This document shows positions 21,472-32,025 of a DNA stretch of 64,000 bases, one piece after another. Under the pieces are notes generated by a model. It had not been told where the DNA came from, searched no databases, and worked only from the letters and a program-made list of their open reading frames with translations. Within the stretch, counting starts at the first letter, position 1; each line of letters begins with the position of its first letter. The translations under genes were made by a program, and so were the position numbers. Origin of the DNA: Astrocystis sublimbata (lineage: Eukaryota > Ascomycota > Sordariomycetes > Xylariales > Xylariaceae); assembly GCA_022453515.1 (NCBI GenBank), contig JAJNNY010000007.1, positions 124,001-188,000 of the forward strand, in the 5' to 3' direction.

Positions 21472-23013
21472 ATGATTGTCCTCTGCTGGCAATGGCTCGC
21501 CCTATTGCTTTCATTTGCCACGGCGACTGCTTCGGCCACTATCATGCGCAATGTCATGTATCTCACTGGGTATGGAAGTATCGCAATGTTCAAAAATGCA
21601 GGGCCACGTTCTATGCACTCACTAATACAAGTTCAACAGCCAACATCCCATCGTACCCGATGATGCAGCCCTCAGGACCCCTATTACTCATGTTGCTCTG
21701 GCCTTCATGAATTCAGCCATTTTCAATCGAGAGGGTCATGACTCACTATGGCCAATCTTCATGTCTGTCGATGAAGCTCGCTCCAAATTTGAACCCGGAA
21801 CCAAGATCATGGTAGCTATCGGCGGCTGGGGTGATACAGGCGGTTTCGATACTGCAGCCCGCTCCGAAAAGAGTCGGGCTACCTTCGCACGCAATGTAGC
21901 CAACATGGTCCGCGACACGGGCGCTGATGGTTCGTCCCTTTTTACAAAAATATATGCATATACAGAGTCTGAAACGATTTCCTCGTCCTTACCCGATATC
22001 CTACTTTTCCAATATGAAATGACATGAAAAAGTGAGAGAGCTGACGCAAACAGGTGTCGATATCGACTGGGAGTACCCTGGGTAAGTGTTATTTTATTTG
22101 GACCAAATACAAACAGTGTTTCTCCTACCTATGTCAGCACTAACACTAACCACAGAGGCAACGGTGAAGATTACAAGCAAGTACCCAACGACTCGAAAGC
22201 GTGGGAAATCGCCGCCTACCCCCTCCTTCTCGCCGCCATCCGCCGTGCAGTCGGCCCCGACAAGCTCATGTCAGCCGCCGTATGTATTTCTCTGGAATCA
22301 TCTATCCCCGAGACACCTGCGAACACCCGTTTCGCGAGAAATTTCTTTACTCCAAGGACAATGACTGACTCCAGCGGTATTAGGTGCCTGGAATCCCCCG
22401 CGACATGCTCGCCTTCACAGCAGACACCGTGCCGCAGATCATGGAGTCGCTAGACTTCCTGAACGTTATGACGTACGATTTGATGAACAGACGGGACAGC
22501 GTGACCAAGCACCACACGGGCGTCCAGCTGAGCCTCGAGACCGTGGACGCTTACATGGCAAATGGCGCCCCGCCTGACAAGATTAACCTTGGCTTCGCAT
22601 TCTATACCAAGTACTTCCGGATCGAAGGTGAGTCTTGCGCCGAGAATCCGATCGGCTGTCCAACGGGGTTGATGGAAGACCCCGAGACGGGCGCGGATCT
22701 GGGGAAGACGGGCGGATTCTCCTGGCACGACGCCGTTCCTGAAGATGTCGAAGTATCCTTTGAGAAGGCTTTGCATGAAGGACAGTACGATGGCGAGGGC
22801 GGTGGGTACTGGTATTACGACCAAGAGCAGGCTCTCTGGTGGACTTTCGACACGCCGGGGGCCGTGACGAAGAAGTTCCCTTCAATAGTGGAGAAGAAGG
22901 AGCTCGGGGGAGTATTCGCATGGGGCCTGGGAGAAGACGCACCGGAATTCGCACATCTGAAGGCTCTGAATGATGGAGTTGGGCGCCTTGCTAAATTGAA
23001 AGATGAGTTGTGA
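21472..23013 (+). CDS. secreted GH18 chitinase
   Basis: Glycoside hydrolase family 18, cleaving chitin or chitin-like glycans outside the cell. Five exons (21472-21569, 21640-21929, 22054-22081, 22156-22279, 22384-23013) join in frame to 389 residues. A signal peptide of about 22 residues (hydrophobic WLALLLSFATATASA) opens the protein. The catalytic motif DGVDIDWEYP (DxxDxDxE) is at about residues 129-138, with the proton-donor Glu at 136. The 28-nt exon 3 encodes almost exactly this motif. IMVAIGGWGDTGGF (strand beta-3), FLNVMTYDLMNR (beta-6) and GVFAWGLGEDAPEF (beta-8 region) are also seen. No chitin-binding domain or GPI signal is apparent, so it is a short catalytic-domain-only enzyme. 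Its cell-wall versus nutritional role cannot be judged. Confidence 0.92.
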
Positions 23014-23139
23014 TCATAGGTAGGCAATTTACAAATTCTACAATGGTCGTATCTAAGACCCTCATTAAATTTATAGAGTCAGTTTGCTCTACCGCTCGAT
23101 GAGATTATCTAAGTCTAGCGGTCTAACAATGAAAAGAGG

Positions 23140-24408
23140 TTACAAGAAGCTGAAGCAATTAGCATAAAATGTCACTGTCGCCGACCAATCGGAGAAGATA
23201 CCCAGTACACCGACCTGGCGCGCAAGGACGTCTACCAGCTTGTACATATCACCGTCTTTATGGGTGCCGTTCAAGATAGTGCTGTAGTAGTAATCTCCGT
23301 TCGCCGCGACCTGGGCCAGCGGACCCGACCTCTCCAACGACCATGTGATGATGTCAAGCCCAAGTTTCTTCGCCTTCTTCGCGTAGGCCGAAGGGACGTA
23401 CTCGCCCCTGTGATCCAAGGAGACGAGATACGGCAGCGGCGGCGCCACGATGCGCACCCCTGCGTGCTTGTAAAACGTCAGATTCGCGGTCGCCTGCTCG
23501 ATGGTACCGGGCGCATCCCCGCTCTGATCCAACAAAATGGCCTGTCGGCCAAACGCGGGCGCATGCTTCAGCCAGTACGCGACGTCGCGGAAGACGAAGC
23601 TCTGCAGCCACACGCGCGACGGGTCAATGCCTGCCTCGACGTACTCGTCCACGATTTGCTGTTCGTACTGCTCTGTTGTGTAATTGCCCTGGAAAGGCAT
23701 GGGAACCCGCGGCTCCTTGAGTTCGCTCGTGAAGAGCAACCCAGGCTGTGAATCGATGAAGGCGATGAACTCCTTGTGCGAGAGAAGGGTGCCACAGGTC
23801 GCGTATAGATCAGTTCGCCAACTGGGCGTGCCGTGCAGGAAATCCTCGGGCGTCGTTGCGGACGCGTTGAAGCCGTCCATCTTGCCGCATAGGCTCTTGA
23901 ATTCGGACAGCGTGATGTCGCTCGTGCAACAGCGTGCTGTTGCTGCCTTGCCGGGCCCTGCGGGCTGGAATGGTACACTGCACTTGGCACCGAGGGGCGT
24001 TGCGACGATATTTGTTGTTGTGTGCAAATCACACTGATCATGTCGACAAACAAGCTCGCGGTCGAGGGTGAAGGCCACGTCGCATTCCTCCATGCCCGCG
24101 CCCATCCTGATTCCTGCCGTCTGTGACTCCAGAGACTCCTCGGGGAACTGCAGACAGGCGCCGCCGCGGTGGCCGATAGAGAACTTGGTGGTGGTGACCT
24201 CCTTGTCCAAGCACGACGTGAGTCGGTCTTTCAGCCAGCCGTCGTCCATGTCCCTGACAAGGTATTCCGGGCGAGGTCCCAGCTCGACATTGCGGTGGGA
24301 ATGAGGTTTGCCTTTGCCTTTGCCAGGTTTGGTTGGGGTCGCAGAAACTCCAGCGGCGGCAGCGGCGACGACGATGCCGGTGATGGCGGAGGATAGCGTG
24401 ATATGCAT
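23140..24408 (-). CDS. secreted glycerophosphodiester phosphodiesterase-like protein
   Basis: A single frame of 422 residues from ATG 24408. A signal peptide (ITLSSAITGIVVAAAAAGVSA) is followed by a basic Lys/Gly/His stretch. The GDPD domain has HRGG at residues 80-83, EES near 90-92, the EECD acidic motif at 108-110, and CRHDQCD with the second catalytic His at about 123, in the order expected for the TIM-barrel family. FTSELKEP and the C-terminal ITWSLERSGPLAQ and YYYSTILNGTHKDGDMYKLVDVLA agree with the fold. Many Cys (about a dozen) and N-glycosylation sequons (NASA, NYTT, NLTF, NGTH) fit secretion. Likely a hydrolase of glycerophosphodiesters; substrate unknown. It converges with the chitinase. 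Confidence 0.87.
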   Translation of the reverse strand: MHITLSSAITGIVVAAAAAGVSATPTKPGKGKGKPHSHRNVELGPRPEYLVRDMDDGWLKDRLTSCLDKEVTTTKFSIGHRGGACLQFPEESLESQTAGIRMGAGMEECDVAFTLDRELVCRHDQCDLHTTTNIVATPLGAKCSVPFQPAGPGKAATARCCTSDITLSEFKSLCGKMDGFNASATTPEDFLHGTPSWRTDLYATCGTLLSHKEFIAFIDSQPGLLFTSELKEPRVPMPFQGNYTTEQYEQQIVDEYVEAGIDPSRVWLQSFVFRDVAYWLKHAPAFGRQAILLDQSGDAPGTIEQATANLTFYKHAGVRIVAPPLPYLVSLDHRGEYVPSAYAKKAKKLGLDIITWSLERSGPLAQVAANGDYYYSTILNGTHKDGDMYKLVDVLARQVGVLGIFSDWSATVTFYANCFSFL

Positions 24409-26403
24409 GGTTGCGGATTAACAACAAATCTCAGGTACGAAACAACCAACCATCTTTCATCCATGTTTGAGAGCATGCTCTTTTTATGAGCAATCGTTTT
24501 GTTGCTTGGCCGCGGCAATTCCAGCAGCAGGGACGAGATCTGCCCACGATCCATTGGCCAATGGCAAGGGCATATCGAAGAGCGTGTTCACTCTCAGCAG
24601 AGTGCTCGCCTATCACCTGCCAGATTCAGCTCAGCCGAGCCCCATATTTTACTTACTTTTCCCGTAGGGCACACGGCAGGATGAGCTATGTGAAATTAAA
24701 TGGCGTGGACACAAAGAGCTGCTATGAGAGCTGATGTAGAAGAAGAAGCAGCCACGAACCCGGTGCCTGGCTTGGTGGAGTTGCATTCAAAGTCGCATGG
24801 GAACAACGATTGACACACTCGTATGACGGCACGTGGTCGTTGTCCCTGTTGCTGTACTTACTGTAGATCTAATGCAATTGAAGATTAGCGCTCCCGCCAT
24901 CTCGGGTTCTACTACTAGTATGTAATCAGCTACTGGGCGCCAGATAAATGCATATACCGACGAGTAGAATATTATGAACTTATACGCCCAACCTAGGAAG
25001 ACCTCGAAGGAATACCTAATGCTTACCTAGACTATGGCGCAAAATGTTTCTTCATAGGTGAAAGTATTACTCGACGCTCTTCATAAACTATCGCTGGTGG
25101 TGTTGTTGTGTCCCTGTGTGCTGTCTACCGATCCGTTGCGGTCTGGCTGTGAGATATCACATCGAACAAAAAGTTCAGAATTCTAACTCTCATTAAAGGC
25201 ACACGTAACCTACTGCAAAGAATGACGACTTATGTTTTTGCATTTGGAAGCTTATGATCATTTATCTCGACATTGCATTTTTTATGATGTTAGGTGATTG
25301 ATAGATACATGTTGTAATAAGGTGGAACCATTGCAACAAAACTGCCGACGCGTGGTGGTATATCGTGACTCGTGAGTTTAAACTGAGCTTGGTGTTTTTA
25401 TGGGGTTTTGGGGGGCAGGCTGAGATATCCTCTGCCCAACGATGTTTCCTCAAAATCAAAGTCCTGCCAGAGGACATTGCTTGCCCGGCACATTAGCGTA
25501 GCCAATTAAACAGTTTTCGATTCTGGGGACAGTCTAGACCATGATCAATCAGGCGGGTTGGCGGGCTCGGCGGGGAGGTGACGAGCGAGGTTCGCGATGT
25601 CGTCATAGCGGCCAGGGTCTTTTAGTCGAGCCATCCATGCAGCTAATCAGGTAATCCACCTGGACCCTTCCCTCCACCTACATACCTTACCTACCGACAA
25701 GAGAATAAAGAACCAGGCTTTGGCCAGCACGATTGCATTGTTTCGCATTCTCTGCTATTGTCTCTATTTTCACTATTGCAGCTAGTCTAGTTTCAACAGG
25801 GCCATCTTACTCGCTGCACCGCATTGAATCAACCACGTGGTACTATGGGATAGAAACCAGCAGAAACGATGAATGCGTAACCGTCATCATGCTCAGCCCT
25901 CGACCTACCACGTCATCGTCTGTGCGACGTTGTTGATTCGTTTTGGTAGAATGATGCCTAGCCACATTGTTCCAGTAAAGGGGCGGCTAGCCGGACACGA
26001 CACGAATGATTGGGACGAGCCGAAAGCCGATTCCAGATCTATTTACTTTCCTAGGATTGTTAAAGGTCAAGTGCCAAGACTAAGTAGCGCGAATGTGACA
26101 GGCATGACCGGCTTTAGTTTCAAGCATCATCCGCCGGCTTATGACGGCTCGGCAGCGTGGCATGACGTTGTCACCTTGAAAGTTCTATATGTGATTCGTG
26201 CGTCAGGTCTTTGTCTATATCTTGCCCACCACAGCCCAACTTTGCTCTTATTGTCTGTGTCTGCTTCAACGACCACTGCCATCCTCGCCATCTAAGCCCG
26301 AACTTTATAATTTACTAATTTTGCCGCTTCTCTGCCCCGGCGCAAAAAACAACACCCCAACACACCAGTAGCAACTCTCCAGTACAAACAAAGCATCAGC
26401 ACA
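24409..26403. other. intergenic region between divergent genes
   Basis: Two kilobases upstream of both the GDPD-like and MARVEL-like genes. Several short frames are open but none has a family match, a good start context or splice continuity. Nothing else recognised. Confidence 0.4.
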
Positions 26404-26947
26404 ATGGCTTTCAACTTTGCAGCCATAGTCCATATTGTGGCAGCTATCTTTGCTATCATCGAGCTTGGACTGACAGCATACTGTACGTACACACAACGAA
26501 CGCACACAATCACAAGCAAAACGCCCACTAACTCATGGCACAGGGGCAAGCCTCTACCACAGTGTCTTCGGCTTCGGCGGCGAGTCGCCTTCGAGCGTGA
26601 ACTTCATGATCTTTAACTCGGTGTGGTCTCTGCTGGTGCTCGCCTATGTCGGTCTGACGCCGCTGTACATGACTTCGGTCTTCCACCGCCTTGCCGCCAC
26701 CGTGCTCAACATCGTCACAGCCATTTTTTGGTTCGCGGGCGCCATTGCTATTGCTGTTGGTTTTGGTGGTCCCTACGACTGCCGTGGCAACAGGAGCTGC
26801 CAGTCCGCCGAGGCCGCCATTGCCTTCGGTTTCTTCCTCTGGGCCCTGTTCACCTTCCTTGCAGTCGTCGACGCCATCGAGTCGCTGCGTCGCCGTGGCC
26901 ACCACGTCGACACCAACAAGCAGACGAATGCTTACCCTGCCGCCTAA
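26404..26947 (+). CDS. MARVEL-like four-helix membrane protein
   Basis: Exons 26404-26482 and 26544-26947 join in frame to 160 residues; the intron has a GTACGT donor and CACAG acceptor and interrupts a Trp codon. Four hydrophobic helices are seen, at roughly 5-25, 48-68, 75-97 and 112-135. The second loop contains a Cys pair (YDCRGNRSC), usual for fungal MARVEL/Nce102-like proteins. The tail is short and polar. The family is linked to membrane-domain organisation and traffic; the specific role here is unknown. Confidence 0.8.
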
Positions 26948-27630
26948 GCTGTCTGTTTCTGACTCCTTCTGATCCTAATCATTTATCCTCGGCATCAGAA
27001 TACAGCTTGCGCTTGCAGCCGAATGAATCCGGGACGTTGTTTGCGCGCATACACGCATTTTATCGCATGATTACATAATATCGATTTGGGGACTGCAAGG
27101 AATGACGTTTGCTTTTTCACGGCGTTTGGCGATGGGCAAGAGTAACGAATTGGCGTCACAATACCCACTCTTTTCACACTACACATTTCATCGTCATTGA
27201 AATAACGAGTCATGCCTATACGTTGTAAATATAATATCCCGATGGGAACTTGAAGGGTCCGTATGGCTGTGCTCGGAGCAGTGACAAGTAATAACGAAAA
27301 CTATGAATAATAATACTATCACGATCCCCATCAAACTGGTATCTTCGCGACTGCGTTGACTGATTGATTGAGCAATGACCAACTGACTTAGCACACTTAT
27401 TTTACATCGAATTTGAGTCGAAAATAAATAGACCAGTAGTAACAAGTGAATTCTTTAGCATCGATCTATCAATTGAGTGGTATTACCCTAATGCGGCCCG
27501 AAGCCCCCAAGCCCAAAAAAACGCAATCGAGATGCTGAATGGCGTGATCGCCAAGCTGTCAGCAACAAGACCCATCAAGTTAGGTAAGCAACCAGCGAGC
27601 CGGAAGCGGTGCATATGATGGCGATTCATT
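26948..27630. other. convergent intergenic spacer
   Basis: AT-rich 3' flanks of the MARVEL-like and sulfite oxidase genes. No feature recognised. Confidence 0.4.
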
Positions 27631-29502
27631 CTATTCTTTCATTCTTTCACATTCATTCATTCTATTATCGTTATTATTTTCTCGCTTCAACAGCTCACTG
27701 GTCTTGCAGTCGAAATCCACGCGGTGCCAAGCCGTGGCGAGGTTGCCGCGGAGGTTGTAGATGCTCTTGTGGCTCTCGGGCTGCGTGTTGTATGCGTCGT
27801 CGGTGGCTTTGACAACGAACGTCGTCTTGGCCTCGCCCTGGGCGTCATCTTTGACTTGGGGCAAGACGCCCTCGTATACCCAGCGCTTCCAGCACCAGGT
27901 CCGGGCCCCGCGCTCCTGCTGCGAGTCGTCGATCAGCTTCGCCTGGTCCCAGTTGACACCTCCGTCGAGGCTGATATCCACCCGCTGGATCTCCCGTCCG
28001 CCGCCCGAGTACGCATACCCTTCGACCTGAACCACTTGGTTGTTGGCCGCGGCTCTCGGCTCTTGCGTGTGGTTCTCGCTTGCGGTGGTGGGCTTGAGTC
28101 GTGTTCGTGTGATGGCGCTCGTGATAGGCATCACTTGGATAGCTGGATATTTGTCCCAGTCGTCCCCCCGCTCGTTCGGACCGAAACACTTATAATCTTT
28201 ACGTTGCCATGTCGTCGTGCTTTCTTCGTCGCTGACCACAATCTTGTTGACCCACTTCACAGCTCTCGCAGCAACGTGGCCGGGTACAACCACCCGGACC
28301 GGAAAACCGTGGTCGCGTGGCAGCGGTTTGTCATTCATGTTAAAGGCCAGGATGACGTCGCCACGAGGATCAATCGCCGCCTCGATGGGTATGCTGGCGC
28401 CGTAGGCTTCTAGGCCCGAAAATTGCACGTGCTTTGCGTCCTCGCCGGGATCGGCCAGCGACAGTCCGGCGTCCGCGAGCACATCCCGCAAACGAACACC
28501 CTCCCACTTCGCACAGCTGATGGCTCCCACGGTCCATTGAAGCCCGTTCGTCTTCTTGACGTGCTTGGTCATGTCGTTGCGGCGGTTGCCAGAGCACTGG
28601 AGCACGGCGGTGACGGAGTGCTTCTTGAACCGAGCCTTTAGCTCCCCAACGCTGTAGGTCTTGACCTCGCCATCCGGCAACTCGATCGAGATGCCGTGGG
28701 CATTGGCCTCGGCCTCGTCCGTGACCGGTACCCACATGTGATTGCGGACATAAAAGGTCTCGTTGGGCGTCAGGAACGACTCGGCGAGCGCGCTTGCGGG
28801 CGTCTCGGCATTGCACGGCTTCTCGGTAATCTTGCGCAGCCTCTCGTCTCGTTTCGGGTCGGAGACAAAGGGATCGTCGATAGCATCCTGGGGGGGCCGG
28901 CCGTTCACGAGATCATCCGAGTGTACCTTGCCTACGACATACTGGTCCAGAATTTCGCGAACATATTGTGTCTTGTGAATGGCGAAAATGTCCCAGTATT
29001 GCTCAATGGAACCACCTGCGGCGCGCAGAATCACTTCGCCTCCTGGATGGGCACCAACCCATTCCGTGATGTCGTACACTTTGTTTTCGTAGACCACCCA
29101 CGGTCTGTCGGATTTGGAATGGTGTTCTTTGATTTCCGCAAGTCGATACCGTGGTAAGTTGTCAGCATCGGCATCGTCGTCATCCACGATTGGAGATTCG
29201 GCATGGAATGTGGGCCAAGACACAGTGAAGAACAGAGTCAGCAGTGCGGTGCCTGCTGCGAGAATTGGAAGCGGTTGGACACGGAGGTTGGCTTCGGGGG
29301 CTGGCTTTTGGGTCGGGGCAGGTTGAGTGGCGGACTGTCGGGGCAGGTGAGCTGGCTGAAACGAGAAAGGTCTTGAGAAGGATCTATGGGGTGGTAATGT
29401 GCGTGATGTCTCTAATCTCTGCCATATTTGACGGGCATGCTGCGGCTGTGAGCCGATCTTGCGCAGCCTCTGGCCAGCCTGTCTACAAAAGGGGGCCGAC
29501 AT
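27631..29502 (-). CDS. sulfite oxidase (molybdopterin and cytochrome b5 domains)
   Basis: Oxidises sulfite to sulfate in the mitochondrial intermembrane space, passing electrons to cytochrome c. An intronless frame of 623 residues begins at ATG 29502. The first 70 residues are Arg/Ser/Pro-rich with few acids, like a mitochondrial presequence, followed by a hydrophobic anchor at about 78-96. The cytochrome b5 domain has the haem ligands in AHPGGE (His 152) and AIHKTQ (His 176). The molybdopterin domain has LQCSGNRR with the Mo-ligating Cys at about 303, and VRNHMWVPV and GFPVRVVVPGHVAARAVKW. The dimerisation domain (VQVEGYAYSGGGREIQRVDISLDGGVNW) closes it. The order b5-Mo-dimer separates it from nitrate reductase, which has a C-terminal FAD domain. 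The tail is Asn/Glu/Arg-rich, longer than usual. Confidence 0.93.
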   Translation of the reverse strand: MSAPFCRQAGQRLRKIGSQPQHARQIWQRLETSRTLPPHRSFSRPFSFQPAHLPRQSATQPAPTQKPAPEANLRVQPLPILAAGTALLTLFFTVSWPTFHAESPIVDDDDADADNLPRYRLAEIKEHHSKSDRPWVVYENKVYDITEWVGAHPGGEVILRAAGGSIEQYWDIFAIHKTQYVREILDQYVVGKVHSDDLVNGRPPQDAIDDPFVSDPKRDERLRKITEKPCNAETPASALAESFLTPNETFYVRNHMWVPVTDEAEANAHGISIELPDGEVKTYSVGELKARFKKHSVTAVLQCSGNRRNDMTKHVKKTNGLQWTVGAISCAKWEGVRLRDVLADAGLSLADPGEDAKHVQFSGLEAYGASIPIEAAIDPRGDVILAFNMNDKPLPRDHGFPVRVVVPGHVAARAVKWVNKIVVSDEESTTTWQRKDYKCFGPNERGDDWDKYPAIQVMPITSAITRTRLKPTTASENHTQEPRAAANNQVVQVEGYAYSGGGREIQRVDISLDGGVNWDQAKLIDDSQQERGARTWCWKRWVYEGVLPQVKDDAQGEAKTTFVVKATDDAYNTQPESHKSIYNLRGNLATAWHRVDFDCKTSELLKRENNNDNRMNECERMKE

Positions 29503-30656
29503 CTACTCTATCGTCCTGTTTGCAGAAACATTCGTTTCCGTTCTGTTTAAGTGCCCATCAGAGTGAATTGGCGGACTACCGTTATCGTCACCGCCTCTTG
29601 GGAAAGTTGGACAGATGTTGTTGGCTGACTCAGAATCTATGGGTTGAACCGAAGAAGCGATGGATAATTCTACGAATCAGCAGTCGGGATGGCTATCGTG
29701 GCTAGGTATCGCATGCCAGTCAATCGATCAATCAATCAATCAATCATCAGTTACAATACAGCACAAGCGGAACCAGACACAGGATCGGGGAAGCCCGCGC
29801 AGTTGTAAGCAATGAGCAATCGCAATCGGAAGCTGACTGCGTAACGCAGAAAATGGAATCGGGACGATGAGTTAGTTAGGACAGTGGTTCGGCCGCTGGT
29901 CATCTGCTTGTTGATGTTGACGTCGACAAAGACAAATCAAAACGTAACACAATGTGATGCATCCCCAACTCGCCCGATCAGTCCGCTCCAGCTAGGGGTG
30001 TCAGATGCACCGTAACCCAAGCACCGGGAAAGCTGAGATTAAATTGCCAAGACGAACACGCCAAGATACATGTACCTAGGTGCCTAATCCCAGTGCACGC
30101 AGCACCAATCAACCAATTGCTCGGGCGCCAATCTAAGCCCCCAAATTTCAATGCGACAGCTACCGCGCGACGGCAACATTGCCCGTCTTCCGTCTTCCAT
30201 CTTCAACGTGGCACTGTTACTGAAATACCAATGCATATGCGTATGTTGTGTAGCCTCGCATTGCGATGCATTTCAGTCTTCGGTGGACCATCCAACTTAG
30301 TTAGGTATTCATTTATTTCAAGTGATACTTCACCAAGGTTATTTAAGTGTCTACTGCCAGTGTATTTAAGTGTTCCAACTTCAACCGCCCAGCTTCCCCG
30401 GACCCGATCTTATGCACTGCCCACTAGCGCCGCCGTAGACCACTAGCCCAGGTGATATGCAACCTTGAAGTCCCTTATTTTATATTATTTTATATAATCT
30501 GAGATGCTCCAATCAACCTCATCCATACCTAGCAACTTTTCAGACCTTTGCCCTTTCCAGGCCCAGCCAGGAGACGATCAGCCGTACCATTAAACAACAA
30601 CATAATACCCAGGAAATACTCAAAGTTGGCACATTAAAGTCCAGCGCCCAGTCGCC
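29503..30656. other. intergenic region with an ATCA microsatellite
   Basis: Sulfite oxidase promoter side and catalase 3' flank. A tetranucleotide run (ATCA)n is at about 29727-29747. No gene recognised. Confidence 0.4.
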
Positions 30657-32025
30657 TCAAACCACACCATCAACACCCATCTCCATCACGGGCAGGTGTG
30701 TCTTTGCAAATGGTGCCCCGTTACATGGCGTCATGCGTTGGCTGGGACCTACATCGTTGGCGTACCGATTCTTGCCACCCTTCTTCGCCATCCCGTTGTG
30801 AGTGCCGTTGAATCGGAGATCCGCAATGCTCTCGTAACCCTTGATACCTGTCGACTTCTCCAGCCTCTTGGCCAAGTTGTCATCCACCTCCCTGAAGATG
30901 GCGATCTGGCGCTTGATGATCTCCTCCTTCTTGCAGAGACTCATCTTATGCGTCACGTTCTGGATCAGCCGCTCTCGCGCCGGCTCGTCAAACACCTTCT
31001 GCCACAACGCCCGTGCCCCGTTGAAGTCCTCCGGCCTGCTTGTGCGTAGCCGTCTGGATCTTGACGTCCCATTTCGGATAGTCACCCCGTTCGATAGCTT
31101 CGAATAAATCCTTCTGCGAGTAGTCGGGCGATTTGGTCGCGGCCTCCTCCTGGGTGAGGTATCCGGTGCCCTGTCGAGACTTGAAGTGCATCTGGACGTA
31201 CACCCAGTCGCCGTCTTTCTTGATAAATTTGAAGGTATGGCCAGAATATCCGTGCATCTTACGGACACCATCCGGGATGCCCCTATCCCCCATGAGGATC
31301 AAGACTTGGTGAATTGACTCGGGGTTCTGCGAGAGATAGTCCCAAAACATGGTCGAGTCGTCCGCATGCGTCAGATGTGTTGACGGGTCACGCTTCTGGG
31401 TATGAATAAACTCGGGGAACTTGGCTGTTGCCAATTAGTCGAGCCTCCCATCATGGGGTGGTGTTTGTCTACGAGGTACTCACCAGGATCTCGAAGAAAG
31501 AAGACGGGGGTATTGTTGGCCACCATATCGAAGTTCCCTTCTTCGGTCCTAAATTTGACAGCGAATCCACGTGGATCTCGCGCGCAATCATGGGAGCCAG
31601 CCTCGCCGCCTACAGTAGAGAAGCGAGTAGTAACAGTACATTTCTTTCCCTTCTGCGAAAAAAGATCAGCCATGCAGAGGTCGGGAATGGGATCGGTGCA
31701 CTCGAAAACCCCGTGGGCACCGTAACCTTTTGCATGCGCTACACGCTCAGGGACGCGCTCGCGGTCGAAGTGCGATAGGAGTTCGATCAAATGGAAATCC
31801 TGAAGTAAAAGGGGTCCATTGTCGCCTGCACGTTCACATTCGTACGGGTGAGCCTGAGGGGCACCAAAGCTAACACAGTTAGCCAAGGGACACAAGATCT
31901 CGTGTTCATGTTGAATACCTGGCAGCGTAGATGGCTTCCTTTGATGACGTCTGGCGGTCCTTCTCATAAGAATTAAATTGGCTGTTCATGTGGGATGCGA
32001 AACTTGTATCTGTTGATGGCGCCAT
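30657..32025 (-). pseudogene. catalase gene with internal deletion and frameshift
   Basis: Haem catalase (hydrogen peroxide breakdown) that has lost its middle. Exons 32025-31919 and 31869-31484 and the start of the third (from 31424) join in frame. They encode the normal N-terminal half: GPLLLQDFHLIELLSHFDRE, AHAKGYGAHG with the distal His, TTRFSTVGGEAGS, VANNTPVFFLRDP with the conserved Asn, and YPKWDVKIQT. Near 31033-31052 this frame stops resembling catalase. A second frame, shifted, resumes with PEDFNGARALWQKVFDE and runs to the family C-terminus (EIIKRQIAIFREVDD, FNGTHNGMAKK) and a stop at 30657. Roughly 150 residues between, including the RLxxYPDTH region with the proximal Tyr haem ligand, are absent from the DNA. 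The first frame ends after about 17 further codons at 30988. An intron cannot restore missing sequence. An inactive protein is expected unless the assembly is at fault. Confidence 0.82.

Noticed and set aside
25733..26295. Two overlapping ORFs before the MARVEL-like gene
   Set aside because: No consistent start, splice joins or recognisable domain; likely chance frames in promoter DNA.
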